In this document: one piece after another, positions 39,758-51,700 of the stretch
Numbering within the stretch: position 1 is the stretch's first letter
How the letters are laid out: each line of letters starts with the position of its first letter
Source: Motacilla alba alba
Taxonomy: Eukaryota; Chordata; Aves; Passeriformes; Motacillidae
Reading direction: 5' to 3'
Assembly (NCBI RefSeq): GCF_015832195.1
Contig: NC_052028.1
Location: 12,567,501 to 12,631,500, forward strand
DNA length: 64,000 nt
Program-made: the position numbers and the translations under genes
The notes under the pieces: generated by a model
Told to the model about the DNA's origin: nothing
Seen by the model: the letters and a program-made list of their open reading frames with translations, nothing else
Database searches by the model: none

Positions 39758-41778
39758 ATTTGGGGTCTTGGCTGTTAGCTTAGGCTTCTAGGTACCCCAA
39801 AAAATCAGATTTTTAAAGGCATTTTAGTGTTTACTGATTCCTCAAAGAGCATCAGTACCTAACTGTGATATAGAGTGTTTTGAGTGATGCTGAGTGTCCC
39901 TGTGCATCTGTTCCATGTGTAGCTCTAGGATTATTGTTTTATTCAAGCCACTCTTATTTTGGATGAAAGAGCAAACCAAAACCAGAATTATAGCTCAATT
40001 GTTCTTCTTCATGGAAGGCATGTATTTCTGCTCTCCTGCTCTGTGGAGGTGCTGCAGAACAAGGCTCTAACAGCAGCCAAACTCCCATGGGCCCCTTTCC
40101 TCCTGCCCACACATAGATGAACCCCGTCTCTGGCTATTTCTGGCTCTGCTACTCTTTGGATGAGAAGGGGAAGGGGCAGTGCTGGCTGGTCCCAGTCTGG
40201 CTGTGCTGTTCTGGGGGGTGCACTCAGCTCCTCCTCTCTGCCTTGGTTTGTCACAGTGCTGTGGGATACTTCATGTGGCAGCTGGTCCACTTCCCCAGAT
40301 CCTTGTCTCTCCCAGAGTGAGATTTTGGTATTACTTGGCATCAGTCTTGCACCTTGTTTTCTGTTTTGTCAGAGTTATGAGATGGCTGAGGAGCTCTAAT
40401 GCCTTCTCCCCGTGATTTCTTTCCTCAGGAAGTGAGAGGAAAATAAAACATGCAAGGGGATACACTAAGACATCAATGGTTAAAAAAAAATCCTGAAAAG
40501 GATGTATTAACTTTCAGGCAAGTGGTAGAATCAGGTACAGATGATAAATGAGAGCTGAAGGCTTGTGGCAAGTGCATTAGAGGCAGCCTGTAACGTGTTC
40601 TTTAAATGAACATTTGCTGCAGTTCAGTGCCATCCCCGGCAGCAGCTGAGGCCAGCAGTGAGATGTCCCCTCTGATCCCACACCCCATCGCTCTCACCCT
40701 GGGGCTCTGCACCTCCTGCAGGCACCAGCACAGAAAAGGACAAAGTCTGAGGTCCCAAGGGAGCAGTGCCTGGTGCTTTGGACAGTGTCAGCTTTTCTGC
40801 AAGGAGTGAAAGGCTAATCACTTCTCAGACATGTCCTGAAGTTGAGGGAGACTTTGACTTCCAGCCTCAAGTGACTTACCTGGGCCTTTGAGACCTCAGC
40901 TGTGCCTCTTGTGTGTGACACTGCCTGTGAGGGGTGGCTTTAGGGAGAAGTTGTGTTTCAAGGGGATTTGGGATACTGTCCCATCCTTTTGTTCAGTTTT
41001 TGGGTTGTTTGTTTTTGTGGTTTTTTTTTTCCCCAGTGAGACTGGACAGTGGCATTAATGAGGTACACCAAAGGCAGCATGAGAATACCCGGATTCCTTC
41101 TGATTCTGCTGGAAAAGTCTGGATGCTCAGAAGGAAGGATGTGCTTTCTGTGGCTGCCAGTGTTGATAAATAAGTGGGGAAACCTGAGTGAGCACTTGCC
41201 CATAGGAGAGGACACAGCTTTGAATTTCTGTTCAGACCCACACTGGCCTCATTTTCTTGCTTAGGCTCATATTTATAATTCCTCCTCTTCCTAATGAATG
41301 TGATCCCTCTTTGTGTAGATCCACAGATCCTTAGCAAGCGGGGATGGCTGATGGTGCACACCCAGAGCTCTCCCATGTCTGCTGGCACATGAGCAGCAGC
41401 CTGTGATGTCTGGGAGGCGGTGGGGGAACTACTCCTGTTCTCCTGGCAGTGCCAGGCAGCAGCATATGGGTAAAGGCCACCCAGGTGCTGTGAGTGGGTG
41501 AGCAGAGACTACCTCTGCATGCAGGATCCTTGGGAATGATTTTCCCCAAGCAGACTCTTCATGGAGCAGCGAAGAGGAAGTGCCGAGTGGCCACAGTCTG
41601 CATTTGTCACCACCTGCTCTCCCTTGGCTGTGATGACAGCAGGGAAATGTCCTTCACGTTGGCAGTGTGGGCTCATTCATCTCCACTCCCCAAGGGATAA
41701 GAGCACCAGCATGAATCACCTGCTTGTCTCAGTCCTCATCTTCCTCCCCACATGTGGCTCTGGGCAGCAGCTCCAGCT
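39758..41778 (+). other. GRIA1: GRIA1 intron 2, noncoding
   Basis: No exon or mobile element was recognised. Short overlapping open frames on both strands have no family signature. A T-run lies near 41021-41030. Confidence 0.55.
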
Positions 41779-41817
41779 GGGCAGGGCTGGGGCAGGGCAG
41801 GGCTGGGATGGACAGGG
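41779..41817 (+). other. Seven-run G-quadruplex motif
   Basis: G-runs at 41779-41781, 41784-41786, 41789-41792, 41795-41797, 41800-41802 and 41805-41807 are separated by 2-nt CA or CT loops. A seventh run lies at 41815-41817. The regular GGGCA/GGGCT spacing suggests a degenerate 5-6 bp tandem repeat. It is on the GRIA1 sense strand, so it could fold in intron 2 RNA. A short GAG run follows at about 41836-41851. Confidence 0.75.
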
Positions 41818-44800
41818 ACAAGGCACCTGGGGAGAGGAGGAGGAGGAGGAGAACCAGCTCTGCTTCTTCCCCTACTCCCCACAGGGAAGTGTTTAATCCC
41901 CCAATGGGAGGAAATTGAGGGAGGTGCATTTAGCACTGACCCTGGCACAGGGGAGGATGGCTTCTCTTGAGTTCACTCTTGTGCAGCACCAGGCACCCCT
42001 GAAGTGGGTGAAGCTTTTCCATTCAGCTCAGGCAATGCACCTTTAATTTCCCTTTTTGATCTTTAGAGCCAAAGAAAGATTATCAGCAACATTCTATTGA
42101 GTATTCTGTCTTTTGAAACTTCCTTTGGGGAAAAAAACAAGGTTAAAGGCCATGGATACTCTGCTTATCTGAGCCAAAAGTCTTATCCCACTAGGATTAG
42201 GACTTCATTAGATGAAACATTAGGGGGCAAGTGGCTTGGCTTGTTGTCTTCATGTGTCTTCCATGCTTCCTCTCCTCTCCATGTAGAGAAGGCAGTTTGG
42301 GGGCACTTCTCTCCCACCCTAAATGCTTAACTGGTTGGGACTGGAAACTCATCAGGCCTGGACCATCAGCCATCCTTAACCTAGGGAGAGTCAAGGAGAT
42401 ATCTTCACACCCACGCTAAAGAAAAAAAAAAATCTGCTTTTTTTTTAGGCTCATCTATTCCAAGGTAGGAATTTCCATAACCAAATGACTACATGCAGCC
42501 CAAATTTCAAACTACACCCAAATTCAAATTTCCCAGCAGACCCAGTGTAGATACATGGGAGGCATTTCAAATAAGAAGGAATGTATATTCTGTTTTGCTT
42601 TTCATGCTGTGGTTTAGTAGCTGTGATTGTGGTGAGACCTGGAGTTTTCCAGTCTGATCTTGGCAGAGAAAAGCAGAAAATGTCTAACTACCACAAGAAT
42701 TATAATTATTGCTAGGCATTTCTGTGGTTTTTTCAAAGTAGGAAGTGAGTTCTGGGAAGGCTGTAAATAAATGCTTTTTCCCAGGATGTCTCCAGGTTGG
42801 ATGGACCCAGGCACAAGCAGGTGCTTCCCAGAGGGACTCCCTTCTGAGTTGCAATCAATAACAAAAATGACTGTTGGGACAGCCAGAGGCACTGGAATCT
42901 ATATACCTGATGCAATGTCCATATCATCCCTGTGTGGGAATACAGCACTTATTGCCTATAAAAAAATATTTTCTGAGGATATTAGAGGTTCCTGTGTAGG
43001 TGGGGGCATTAGCTTTATTTAAATGTTCAAAATATTTATTGAGGACATGCTTCCTCTATATTCTCTCTTGATAGGATGCCCCAAATCCAGTGACATTAAT
43101 TAGCTACTTAAACTTTTTTCCCCCCCAGCTATGGCCAAATCTCTCTGGATTTAGCAGCACAGCAAAGATTTAACAGAAAGTTTAAATGAGAAAAGCATAT
43201 GAGAGGAGAAATTTAGGATAAGGTTCTGTGCCTGTTAACTGATGGCATTTATGAATTATAGCTGAGAGATGTCATATCAGTGGAAATGGAAAACAGCTTA
43301 GTGGATTATAAAAATACCCTCCATAAACCATTTTAATGCCTAATTTTTTTAAGTCTCTTATAGTAGGTGTCATAAAAATGAATTCTAGCAGAAAGGATAA
43401 AATTTTTCCTTCAGTAAACTGGCTAGCTGGTGATTAGAGGCTGTCAGGGAGAACAAACTCTTGACAAGGCTGAGGTAGAGTTTGGCTGAGGACAGCAGTC
43501 TCCCATTTCTGGGGAGGTGAGTTTGCTTGTGGGTGAAGCAGATCCAAACCTGCAGGATGAGAATCCCTGCAGCCAAATTCCTCCCATCCCAGGGAGGCAG
43601 TTTCTGATGGACAGAAGGAGAGGAACACTGAGGAGTGAGTGGTGGGGGCTCACCTGTGGGGCAGGAAATAAAGGGAGGTTTGGAGTGCTCATCCCTGGAG
43701 TGCCCAAGGAAGGGCTGGAGGTGTCATTCAGTGCTCTGGGCTAGGGACAAGGCGGGGATGGGGCACAGCTTGGACTTGGTGATCTGGGAGGGCTTTTGCT
43801 ACCAAAATGATTCTGGGATTCTTTGCTTTTTTTCCCTGCAGCTCTGACTGTTCTGATTTAGCATTTCAAAATGCTCCATGAGCAATGAAACGCAGAACAC
43901 TCAGTGTCTGATGGATTTGGGACCAGGGAAATCCCTGGTGTGGCTCAGTTTTGGGGCAACTCATAAAGGGACATCACAGGGAGGGGCAGCAGCCCTGCAG
44001 GGCACAGCCAGGATTGCTGGAAACTGCAGTCGTGCATGTGAGATTGGAGGGTACAAAAAGTTGCCTGTGGAATGTCTTGGAAAGAGCCAGGAGGTGATGC
44101 TGGACAGAAAGATCCATCCTGGTGTCTGCCAGGCTGCAGTGACTTTGATTCCACCACTTTCTTGAGTACTGAGTGTATTTAAAATTAAACTTACAAGAAG
44201 GAGGGCTGCAGCTCTGCTCTGCCCTGTGGAAGGGGTGTTTTATTTGCCCAGTGACCAGTGTTTTCTGGTCATTTCAGAGAGGTTCCTCATTCCTCTGTGG
44301 CCCCCGGGTGCCTTCTGTCCCCTCCTGTGCCTGATTTTGAAAAGCTCAGGCAAGGCTCATTCTGGGTTAGGATATTTAAGGCTGCCCTGTTCTGCAGCAC
44401 ATATCCCAGCTGCCTGTGGAGGAAAGGGGAGGTGACCTACCTCTCCCTGTCCTTTGGCAGGCTGGTTCCTGGGATCCATTCAAAGGAGCTTATTCTCTCA
44501 CTACCTTTGAAGGCTTTGTGTCAGTCTTCCGCACAGATCCTTGTACCTCAGGCCTCTTTTGTGGTTTTTATTCCAGAAAAAAAAATCTGCATGCGGGAAA
44601 GAGATGGCATTGCCTTTCCCAACATGAGGTCCCAGCTCATAGCAGAGCTGTGTTTGCCATGTGTCATTGGGACTGTCAGTGTTTCCACAGGGAGGCAGGA
44701 TTTAGTGTCTGGGCTCCAGCTGAGCACCAGTGCAGGAAAGGCAATTTTCCAAATTAAATTACACGATCCGGGATGCTGAGCAGCTTACTTTTGGGTCCTG

Positions 44801-47591
44801 CTCTCTCTGCAAGGGACTTCATCATGACGTGAGCTGAAGGGATGAGTAACAGACTTCAAACTGAATGCTCACCAAAAAAATCTCCTGCAGAATAATCCAA
44901 GAGCAACCTACAACCAAGTTCTCCAAGATCCAGTTGGGTTGGGAGTGTGTTTTCAGTCACAGAGAGATGAGCTGTCTTGCCTCTGGGCTTTTTCTGTTGT
45001 ATGAATCAACCAAGGGCTGACTATAAAATGAATTGGAGGGGGGAAAAAAATGGGATTTCTCTGACCCCTTTCCTTCCTTTCCCATTACCTTTTTCTAGAT
45101 GGCTCAGGTAAGAATCTTCTCCTGTCCACCTTGCACCAAAGGTACCCAGAGAGGAAGAGATCTTGGGGTCACTTGATTAACATCGAAGTTTTCGCAGAGA
45201 AAAGCAAAGGAAAGAAAATGTGGGAAATGTCTTCTGATTACAAAGCTTTCATATTAAAAGTTGAGGGCATTATTCAGAGGCTGTACTGGAGTAGTGACTT
45301 TTTACAGTTCTGTAGTCTCAGAGTACTTGGGGGGGTTGCCAGCTCTGTAGTCAGGTTATGCTCTGGGAGATCATTTTTATTTTGACAGAATGTTCCCAGC
45401 CCAACTCTCTTGGAGGCTTGAGTGGACTGTGGCCCAAAAAGACAGCAAATAAGTACATTGTGCAACTTATCAGCACTGTTAGGCCCATTGGGTGTTTATT
45501 AACAATCAGAGCTGCTGGTTTAGTCAGGTAGCTTTGCTGTGCCTGTGTGAGCCTGGCTCAGAGTGGAGGAGAAGCAGCTGCTGTTTAGGATTTCAGGACA
45601 CCTTTTGCCTTGTCACCACCTGGTGAGCATGGTAAACACCCCCATTCCCTTTGCTTCCAAACAAATACACACAGTCCCCACTATTGCACATTCCCTGCTC
45701 TCTGCCACATTTTTGTCAGAACCTGAGTGGGTTGCAAAGTAATTCTTTGGATGTACTCATAGTTGCCTACCAAGCCAAATGGGAATCCCTTCAGTACTTT
45801 TGTTTTGGGGAAGGGTTCCAAGTCCTGTGGACTTTCTGTTTTGGAGGACTGGAAAAAGAAGGCAAAGCTATATTGTCTGGAATTTCTGTAGGAGATTCCA
45901 TTGTGGGGTTTTTTGGTGTTTTTTTTTCCTGCTGGGTGCCTAAAGTTCCCACCAGAGGCATGGCACATGTGTTTTACTACACACTTATATTGTGCATTAG
46001 CATGCAGGGATGTTACAGGAGGTTCTCCAGCGTGGTGAACAGGCGTAGGCAGAAAATTGATTCCTCAGGAGATTTCAGCAAAATGGCATCTTGGGAGCTG
46101 ATCTCCCATCAGATGCAAAATTTCTTTACATTGATGATTTTGATCCTCACACCTTTGTCATAATAACACACAAGGGTTATTGCTGCAATTTTCCAGAATT
46201 TTCTTACCTGTTATAAATTCTGAAGCAAAACTGGGGGCAATTAAATAGGGAAACTACAAGGGTGGTGGTAGAGAAACTAATTCCCTTTGCTTTTCAGACA
46301 TTTAATTTAACAGCTGTCTTAGAAAAGCTCTCCCACAGGACTGCTCCATCATGTGAAATTCCCAAGGGATATGACAAGTCAAATAAATAGTTCATCTGCT
46401 AATTAGGTGGCAGGTGGATGATTGCATTTCCTTCTGGGAGGAGGAACCTTTTGGGTGGCAGGATCTCACCCAGATGAGGTAGGGTATTTCTCAGGTGTGA
46501 GTGCAAATGTCCATCTGTGTCTCCTCACCAAAGCAGAGCAGAACAAATCACTGATGGTTACTTTTGCTAAAGGTTTTCAAAGGCACCATTGCACTCTTCT
46601 CTGTGGGTTCAGCCCTGTGAGCAGGAGAGCTGAAAGGAAAGCTAGCAGCAGCAAGGATGCTGAGAGGTACTGAGGTCCCAGCAGAGTTACACACAGGGGG
46701 AGGAAAAGCCCTGAGGTGTTGGTATAATGTCTATCAGTTGTAAGTCCTGTCCTTCAGCCCACCTCAGCCTGGGACAGACGCAGACCAGTGCATCATCTTT
46801 AGTTTGACCTACACCTTCATTGCTACTAGTTTATAGAGCTGCTGTACTTTGGGTCCTTTTGTACATTGTCTTTTTTATTTTGTTTCCTCCATGCACACTG
46901 TTCTACCAGGGAATTTGACCATTTCTGCAGAAATCATGTTCTGGCTTGGGTTGGGCTCTCCTGCAGACACCTCTGCTGGGGTGACACGAGCACTCAGTGA
47001 GTCTGGGGTGCAGCAGGATCAAAGGCACATTTCTGGATTTCAGTGAAAGGAGAACATCTGCTGCAGGGATGTCCAAGCTCTGTTAAAACACCTAAATCCT
47101 GACCAGCTCCACGTGCTGCCATTCCAGCCCTGAGCATTCTTTTGGAAATGCCAGTGCAGTTCAGTGTCACATTGCAGTACTGACTCCAAAGGAATCATGA
47201 AATCAGGTAATCAGTAAAGGATAACATTCTCCTTTTTGAGGTTTCCAGTGTAGCAGGGCTCCAGTCTGCTTTATGGGTTTTTTGGGGTTTTTTTTGATAG
47301 GTCATGGACAGCCCTCTGCCTGTCCCCCACTCAGAAGAGTGTTTTCCATAAGTGCTCCAGCAGAAATGATGTTTGCTGGAGTCTACAGACAGCCTGAAAA
47401 AGAAAAAAAAAGCTCTCAGAAGCATGATCCACATCCTATTCTTCCCTCTCCCCACACACTCATCACTGCATCTTCTCCCAGCAGAGCAGTGCTGAAGCCT
47501 GAGATACCACATTAAATGTCAGTCATTTAACTACCAGTTATTTTAGCAAATAAGAGTGGGACTGCCTCCCTGGGGTTGACTGGAAATTGTT
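41818..47591 (+). other. GRIA1: GRIA1 intron 2, noncoding
   Basis: No exon was recognised. Homopolymers include an A-run (about 42420-42431) and T-runs near 45919-45928 and 47290-47297. A 173-codon frame at 44258-44779 and a 170-codon frame at 45651-46163 carry no domain I recognise. The usual GluA1 exon 3 peptides are absent in all frames. Confidence 0.6.
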
Positions 47592-47667
47592 AAAGGAGGG
47601 AACAAAAGGCAAGGAAAGAGAAAAGGAGAAGAAAGAGAGAAAGGAACAGAAAGGACAAAGGGAAGCA
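47592..47667 (+). repeat. Purine-rich GA low-complexity tract
   Basis: About 76 bases are almost entirely A and G on the plus strand (GGAAAGAGAAAAGGAG-like words). Polypurine tracts can form triplexes and often grow by slippage. No unit of fixed length is apparent. Confidence 0.7.
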
Positions 47668-48720
47668 CCAGGCAGAAGGATTTGTGATGCCAGAATCTGA
47701 GAGAGAGGAGTCGGAGGAAGGCGCCCCAGTGACATCAATGGGCTGGATCCCACCGAGAGCTTCAGGGGCATTAATGAGCCCTTTGTGATGTACCTAAATT
47801 ACCCAGGCTCATCCTCAAGACTGTGTCTCTGATTCTCCCGCTGGTGTCAGCAGCAGCTCTGCCACTGTCTGCACTCTGCCAGTCATTGATTTGGAAGGAA
47901 ACTTCTCCAAGGTGGGGGGATGCTCCTGTGTTTGGGAGATGGCAAAAGAGTCACTAATTAATTCTGTGAGAAATATGGGAATCCTCCTTTCTTTTGCCTT
48001 CCATCTTGCTCCACATTCCTATCTCCTTGCATTCTGCTCTGGAGTCCAGTTAACCCCTGGTGGAACAGAAGTGGAGCTGATATCTACGTCCTGCCTGTAA
48101 CAGTTGGGAGATTTTCTTTTGGAGAATCTCGTTAGCTCCCGGTGTTGGCAGTGCAAGTTTTCTCTACAAGCAGAAAACATTCAGGGTGTATTAATAAGCT
48201 GTCATCTGGTTGTTCTCATGAGTTGTGTTTGTTGCATTCCCTGAGGCTCTGGTGGTTCTGGCATGGAGGGCTGTGTGAGTTTTAAATCTGGAGTCTGTCC
48301 ATGCACGACTCTCAAACTCACATTGGAGAACAGTCGAGGAAGGAGGAAGCAGTTCTCAAGTCAGAAGAGCACTCAGTGTTGGTGTAGGCAGAGAAACCCA
48401 CAGAGCAGAAAATCCCTCCCAGGAAGCTCTGTTCTTATCTGGAATTAATCAAAATAGTCCTTTGAAAGTGTGTCTATGGACTGTGGATATCCTCAGTTAC
48501 ATCAGGGAATAGTCAGACACAGAGCTTTTATTGGCATTACTCCAAGTGAGCAAGAGCAGATTTGGCCCCTTGCCTCAGGATCCCAAACCTGACCACAGGT
48601 AATCCTCAGGAAGAGTGTGTTATTTCTGAGGATAAACATGGAAACCCCACAGGAGAAATCAAACCAATAAAACCAACAAAACCAAACCAAATCCAACCTT
48701 CCTCAAATAATTGAAAAATA
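47668..48720 (+). other. GRIA1: GRIA1 intron 2, noncoding
   Basis: No gene was recognised. An A/C-rich run of CCAAA and CCAACAAAA-type words lies at about 48656-48702. Confidence 0.55.
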
Positions 48721-48761
48721 ATAACTAAATTGTTATCTTTAAGATATCTTTATTTAGTTAT
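48721..48761. repeat. AT-rich inverted repeat, 10-bp arms
   Basis: ATAACTAAAT (48721-48730) is the exact reverse complement of ATTTAGTTAT (48752-48761), with a 21-bp spacer. The surrounding sequence is strongly AT-rich. This may be a chance match, a small MITE-like remnant or a matrix-attachment type region. Confidence 0.7.
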
Positions 48762-51700
48762 ATTTTAAAAGGCACACAAAAATTTTAACTAATAAAGCAA
48801 ATGTCTGCATTTTGTGTGAATAGTCCAGTTACAATAATAAACTCTCTCCTCTTAACATCTCATCTGCTTGTCATTTTTAACATGAGGGAGGGCAGGAAAA
48901 GTGAATTTGTGTGTGGAATTTGTGTAATATCCATCAGAAAAAACAATGCCTGACAAGCATAGCAGCCCCTTGAGAGCTTAATCATCATTGAAGCCAAGTA
49001 CAAAAGGAGGAAATCAAACCTTTTGTGAAAGCTGGGGGCTTATTTAAAGAAATGAGCCAAAGCAGACTCATGCTTTGTCTGGTTTGAGGCTTTTCTGTGT
49101 AAATGGAGCAAACTACTGAATCAGACAAGTTATTTCTTACATCATAGTCCATCGGGGTTTGGACTTTCAGTATGCTGCTCTAATGTCTTTTACAAACTAC
49201 CTGTTTTCTCCCAGAAATAATGAAAGGCCCACTCACATGCTGCTGTGGAAGGTCAAAGTGAAAAGGAGGTTTAAGTTGGCTCTAAGTTCACATCTTCTTT
49301 TTAATACAGTGCTTGTATGGATTAAAAATTTGGTTGAATGCAGTTGGTGGCGAATTAACCCTTATCCCTTCAGGGCTGAGCATGCAGAGCATGTTTGTAG
49401 AGCAATAGCTGAAAATCCCAGGCTGTGTAACACAAGTGATAAAAGTCCTTATATGCTGGTTTTACTTGTCATGAGCTATAGAGGAGGTGCCTCTTTTTTG
49501 AACATAACACAGGAACACAAAAGATGTTACAGTGAGCACAACCAAAGATCGAGCTACCCAGTGCACTGTCTGGTAATTGGGTATAGAAGCCATTCAAGGG
49601 AGAGTATAAAACATACTGCCTCCTGCTTTGATGCTGTTTAATGTAAAGTTTCCTCTGCCAGAGTGTGCATCCAGAGTATTGTGTTTAACAGCCAGCAGCA
49701 GAGCAACCCCCTGAATATTAGTGGTCTCAAAATTCATTTATACTGAGACTTATCTGGCACAGATTTCCAGGATTTAATGCTGCATCACTTGGGAAAATGC
49801 AGCTCTGCTTTTAAACCCACTGCCTGTTCATTCCTGGGTGTTCCCCTAAATCCTGGCTTTTGAGAAATAAAGAACATGTATTATTATGAACCTTTTTCCC
49901 CTCTCCAAACCATTCCTGATTTTATGCATTTCTGTCAACCCTCTGGCATTCATCTCTTTATTAGTCCTGGTGTCCTCACTGTGCCTCAAATCCATGACCC
50001 TGGAAGTTGTTTTAACCTTTTGATGTCTTTTTGCATTCCACAGTATCCATGGGACATGTGCAAGGGTTTTATCTGCGCTTTGGCCCTTTTATGGGTTGGA
50101 AACCCTCTGACCGTACCCCTTGCAGGGCTTGCTGTGTTCTACAAGTTCCTTGTGTTCCTAATTTTGAAGGCACGTGGTCCATATCTCCAGGGTCTGATCA
50201 AATGGGCATGCAAATGGAGACAGATGTGGCACCTGTAATGGGCATTTCAGCCATTAGATCTGGAGGAACCTTTTTTTTGAGGCTTCCTTCTATCCAGGGT
50301 GGAGAACTGTTGCATTATTCATGATCACTATTTCCACTATAAACTCTTGTCTCATGATTACAGATCTGCCACACTTTCCCCCCTCAGTTTCCTCCCCCAG
50401 CTCCCTTGCCCTTTCGTGTTTCTTGCTCCTTTGCAAAGGTAAGGTGTGCCTCTTTGAAGTCCTCAGGGAGAAAGTATCCTGTCAGGACAAGAACAGGAGC
50501 TCCAAGAGCTCCACCACCCTCCTGTATCTGATGAAGGAGTCAGTCCCCCCTTTTCTGCTTATTCATTTTGTCCCATCAGCAATGGAGCTGATTTTACTTT
50601 CATGTTTAAAAGAAAAGTGCATCCACTCATTTCCCCTCACTGATAGCCAAAGGGAGTGATTTGGTAGCTGGTTTGAATATCTTGTATCACAATGCTTCAA
50701 ATTTTATGCCATATGGGAGTAATTCAGATATCCTGTAGCTTCATCCTGGGTGTAACAAGAATAAGAACTTTGTAAGTCTCTTTAGATTGCCTTAGCCTTT
50801 TGCATGATTTCTTACTAAGTAATTGATTTGGAAAGTAGCAGGAATGGCAAAATATGTCCCTAATGGGAGAGCACTGCATTTTCTGTGTCGTTGTTATACA
50901 TAACTTCCATGTGTATTTAAATGAGTAGCATCAGCATAGAGCCAGGAGATATTATAGATATTATGTAGAAAAATAAGTGTTCAGGGAGTATCTGATGAAT
51001 AAAGATAAGAATCATTTGAAGATCTGACCTTGCAAACATTTAAGCACCAATCTGTTTCCAAACCTTGCTCAAGCCATTTCCTGTGGGGTGTTGGGTACCA
51101 GCCTCTTGCCTGTGTGGCAGCATCCCAAGCCATCCTTCCCATCTTCCCTCAGCTCTGTTCCTGCTTTACTAATAAGACAAACCCAAACATCAGAATAGAG
51201 AGAAACCAGTATTATGGGAATGTGAGAGGATTGAGAAGTAATTTTCCATTTCTAAAATGATTTTCATTCTGACATTTCCAGAAACATATGGCCCCATGTT
51301 CTGCGAGCGGTTTCTTAGGATGTGCTGTCCCTCTGCCTTGCTTCCCAGAACTCACAGTCCCCCACACACATGCTCACAGCAACGTGCAGTGATGCCCAGC
51401 CGTGCTCTGCAGTCTGTCGGCAGGGGAAGGAGGGATCTGTGCATCCCATCCTCTGGGTCCCTCTGGAGTTCAGTCCTTATTGCTTCAGGAGCAGGAGATC
51501 ATTGTGTCACACCTCCGTGTGCCTCAATCTGCTGTAAAGGAGGCAGATTAGGGCTGGCAGCTCCAGCTTCATGGTTTTGAACACCTTGAGCTCAAGACAG
51601 AGCTCAAGTGCCCCCCAAAAGCTGCTCCTGTGGTGCTCTGGGCAGCTGTGCAGCCTCTGCAGGGCTGTGAGATGCCACCTCTGCAGCTGCCTGCAGGCTG

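Noticed and set aside
49255..49300. Possible CR1 fragment (AAAAGGAGGTTTAAGTTGGC)
   Set aside because: Only one short word resembles CR1, and the following sequence does not continue the CR1 order.
49159..49641. 160-codon plus-strand open frame, considered as a retroviral or LTR fragment
   Set aside because: No recognisable protein motif is present, and I could not find paired LTR ends, a primer-binding site or a polypurine tract. A TATAAAA-like string near its end is not enough.
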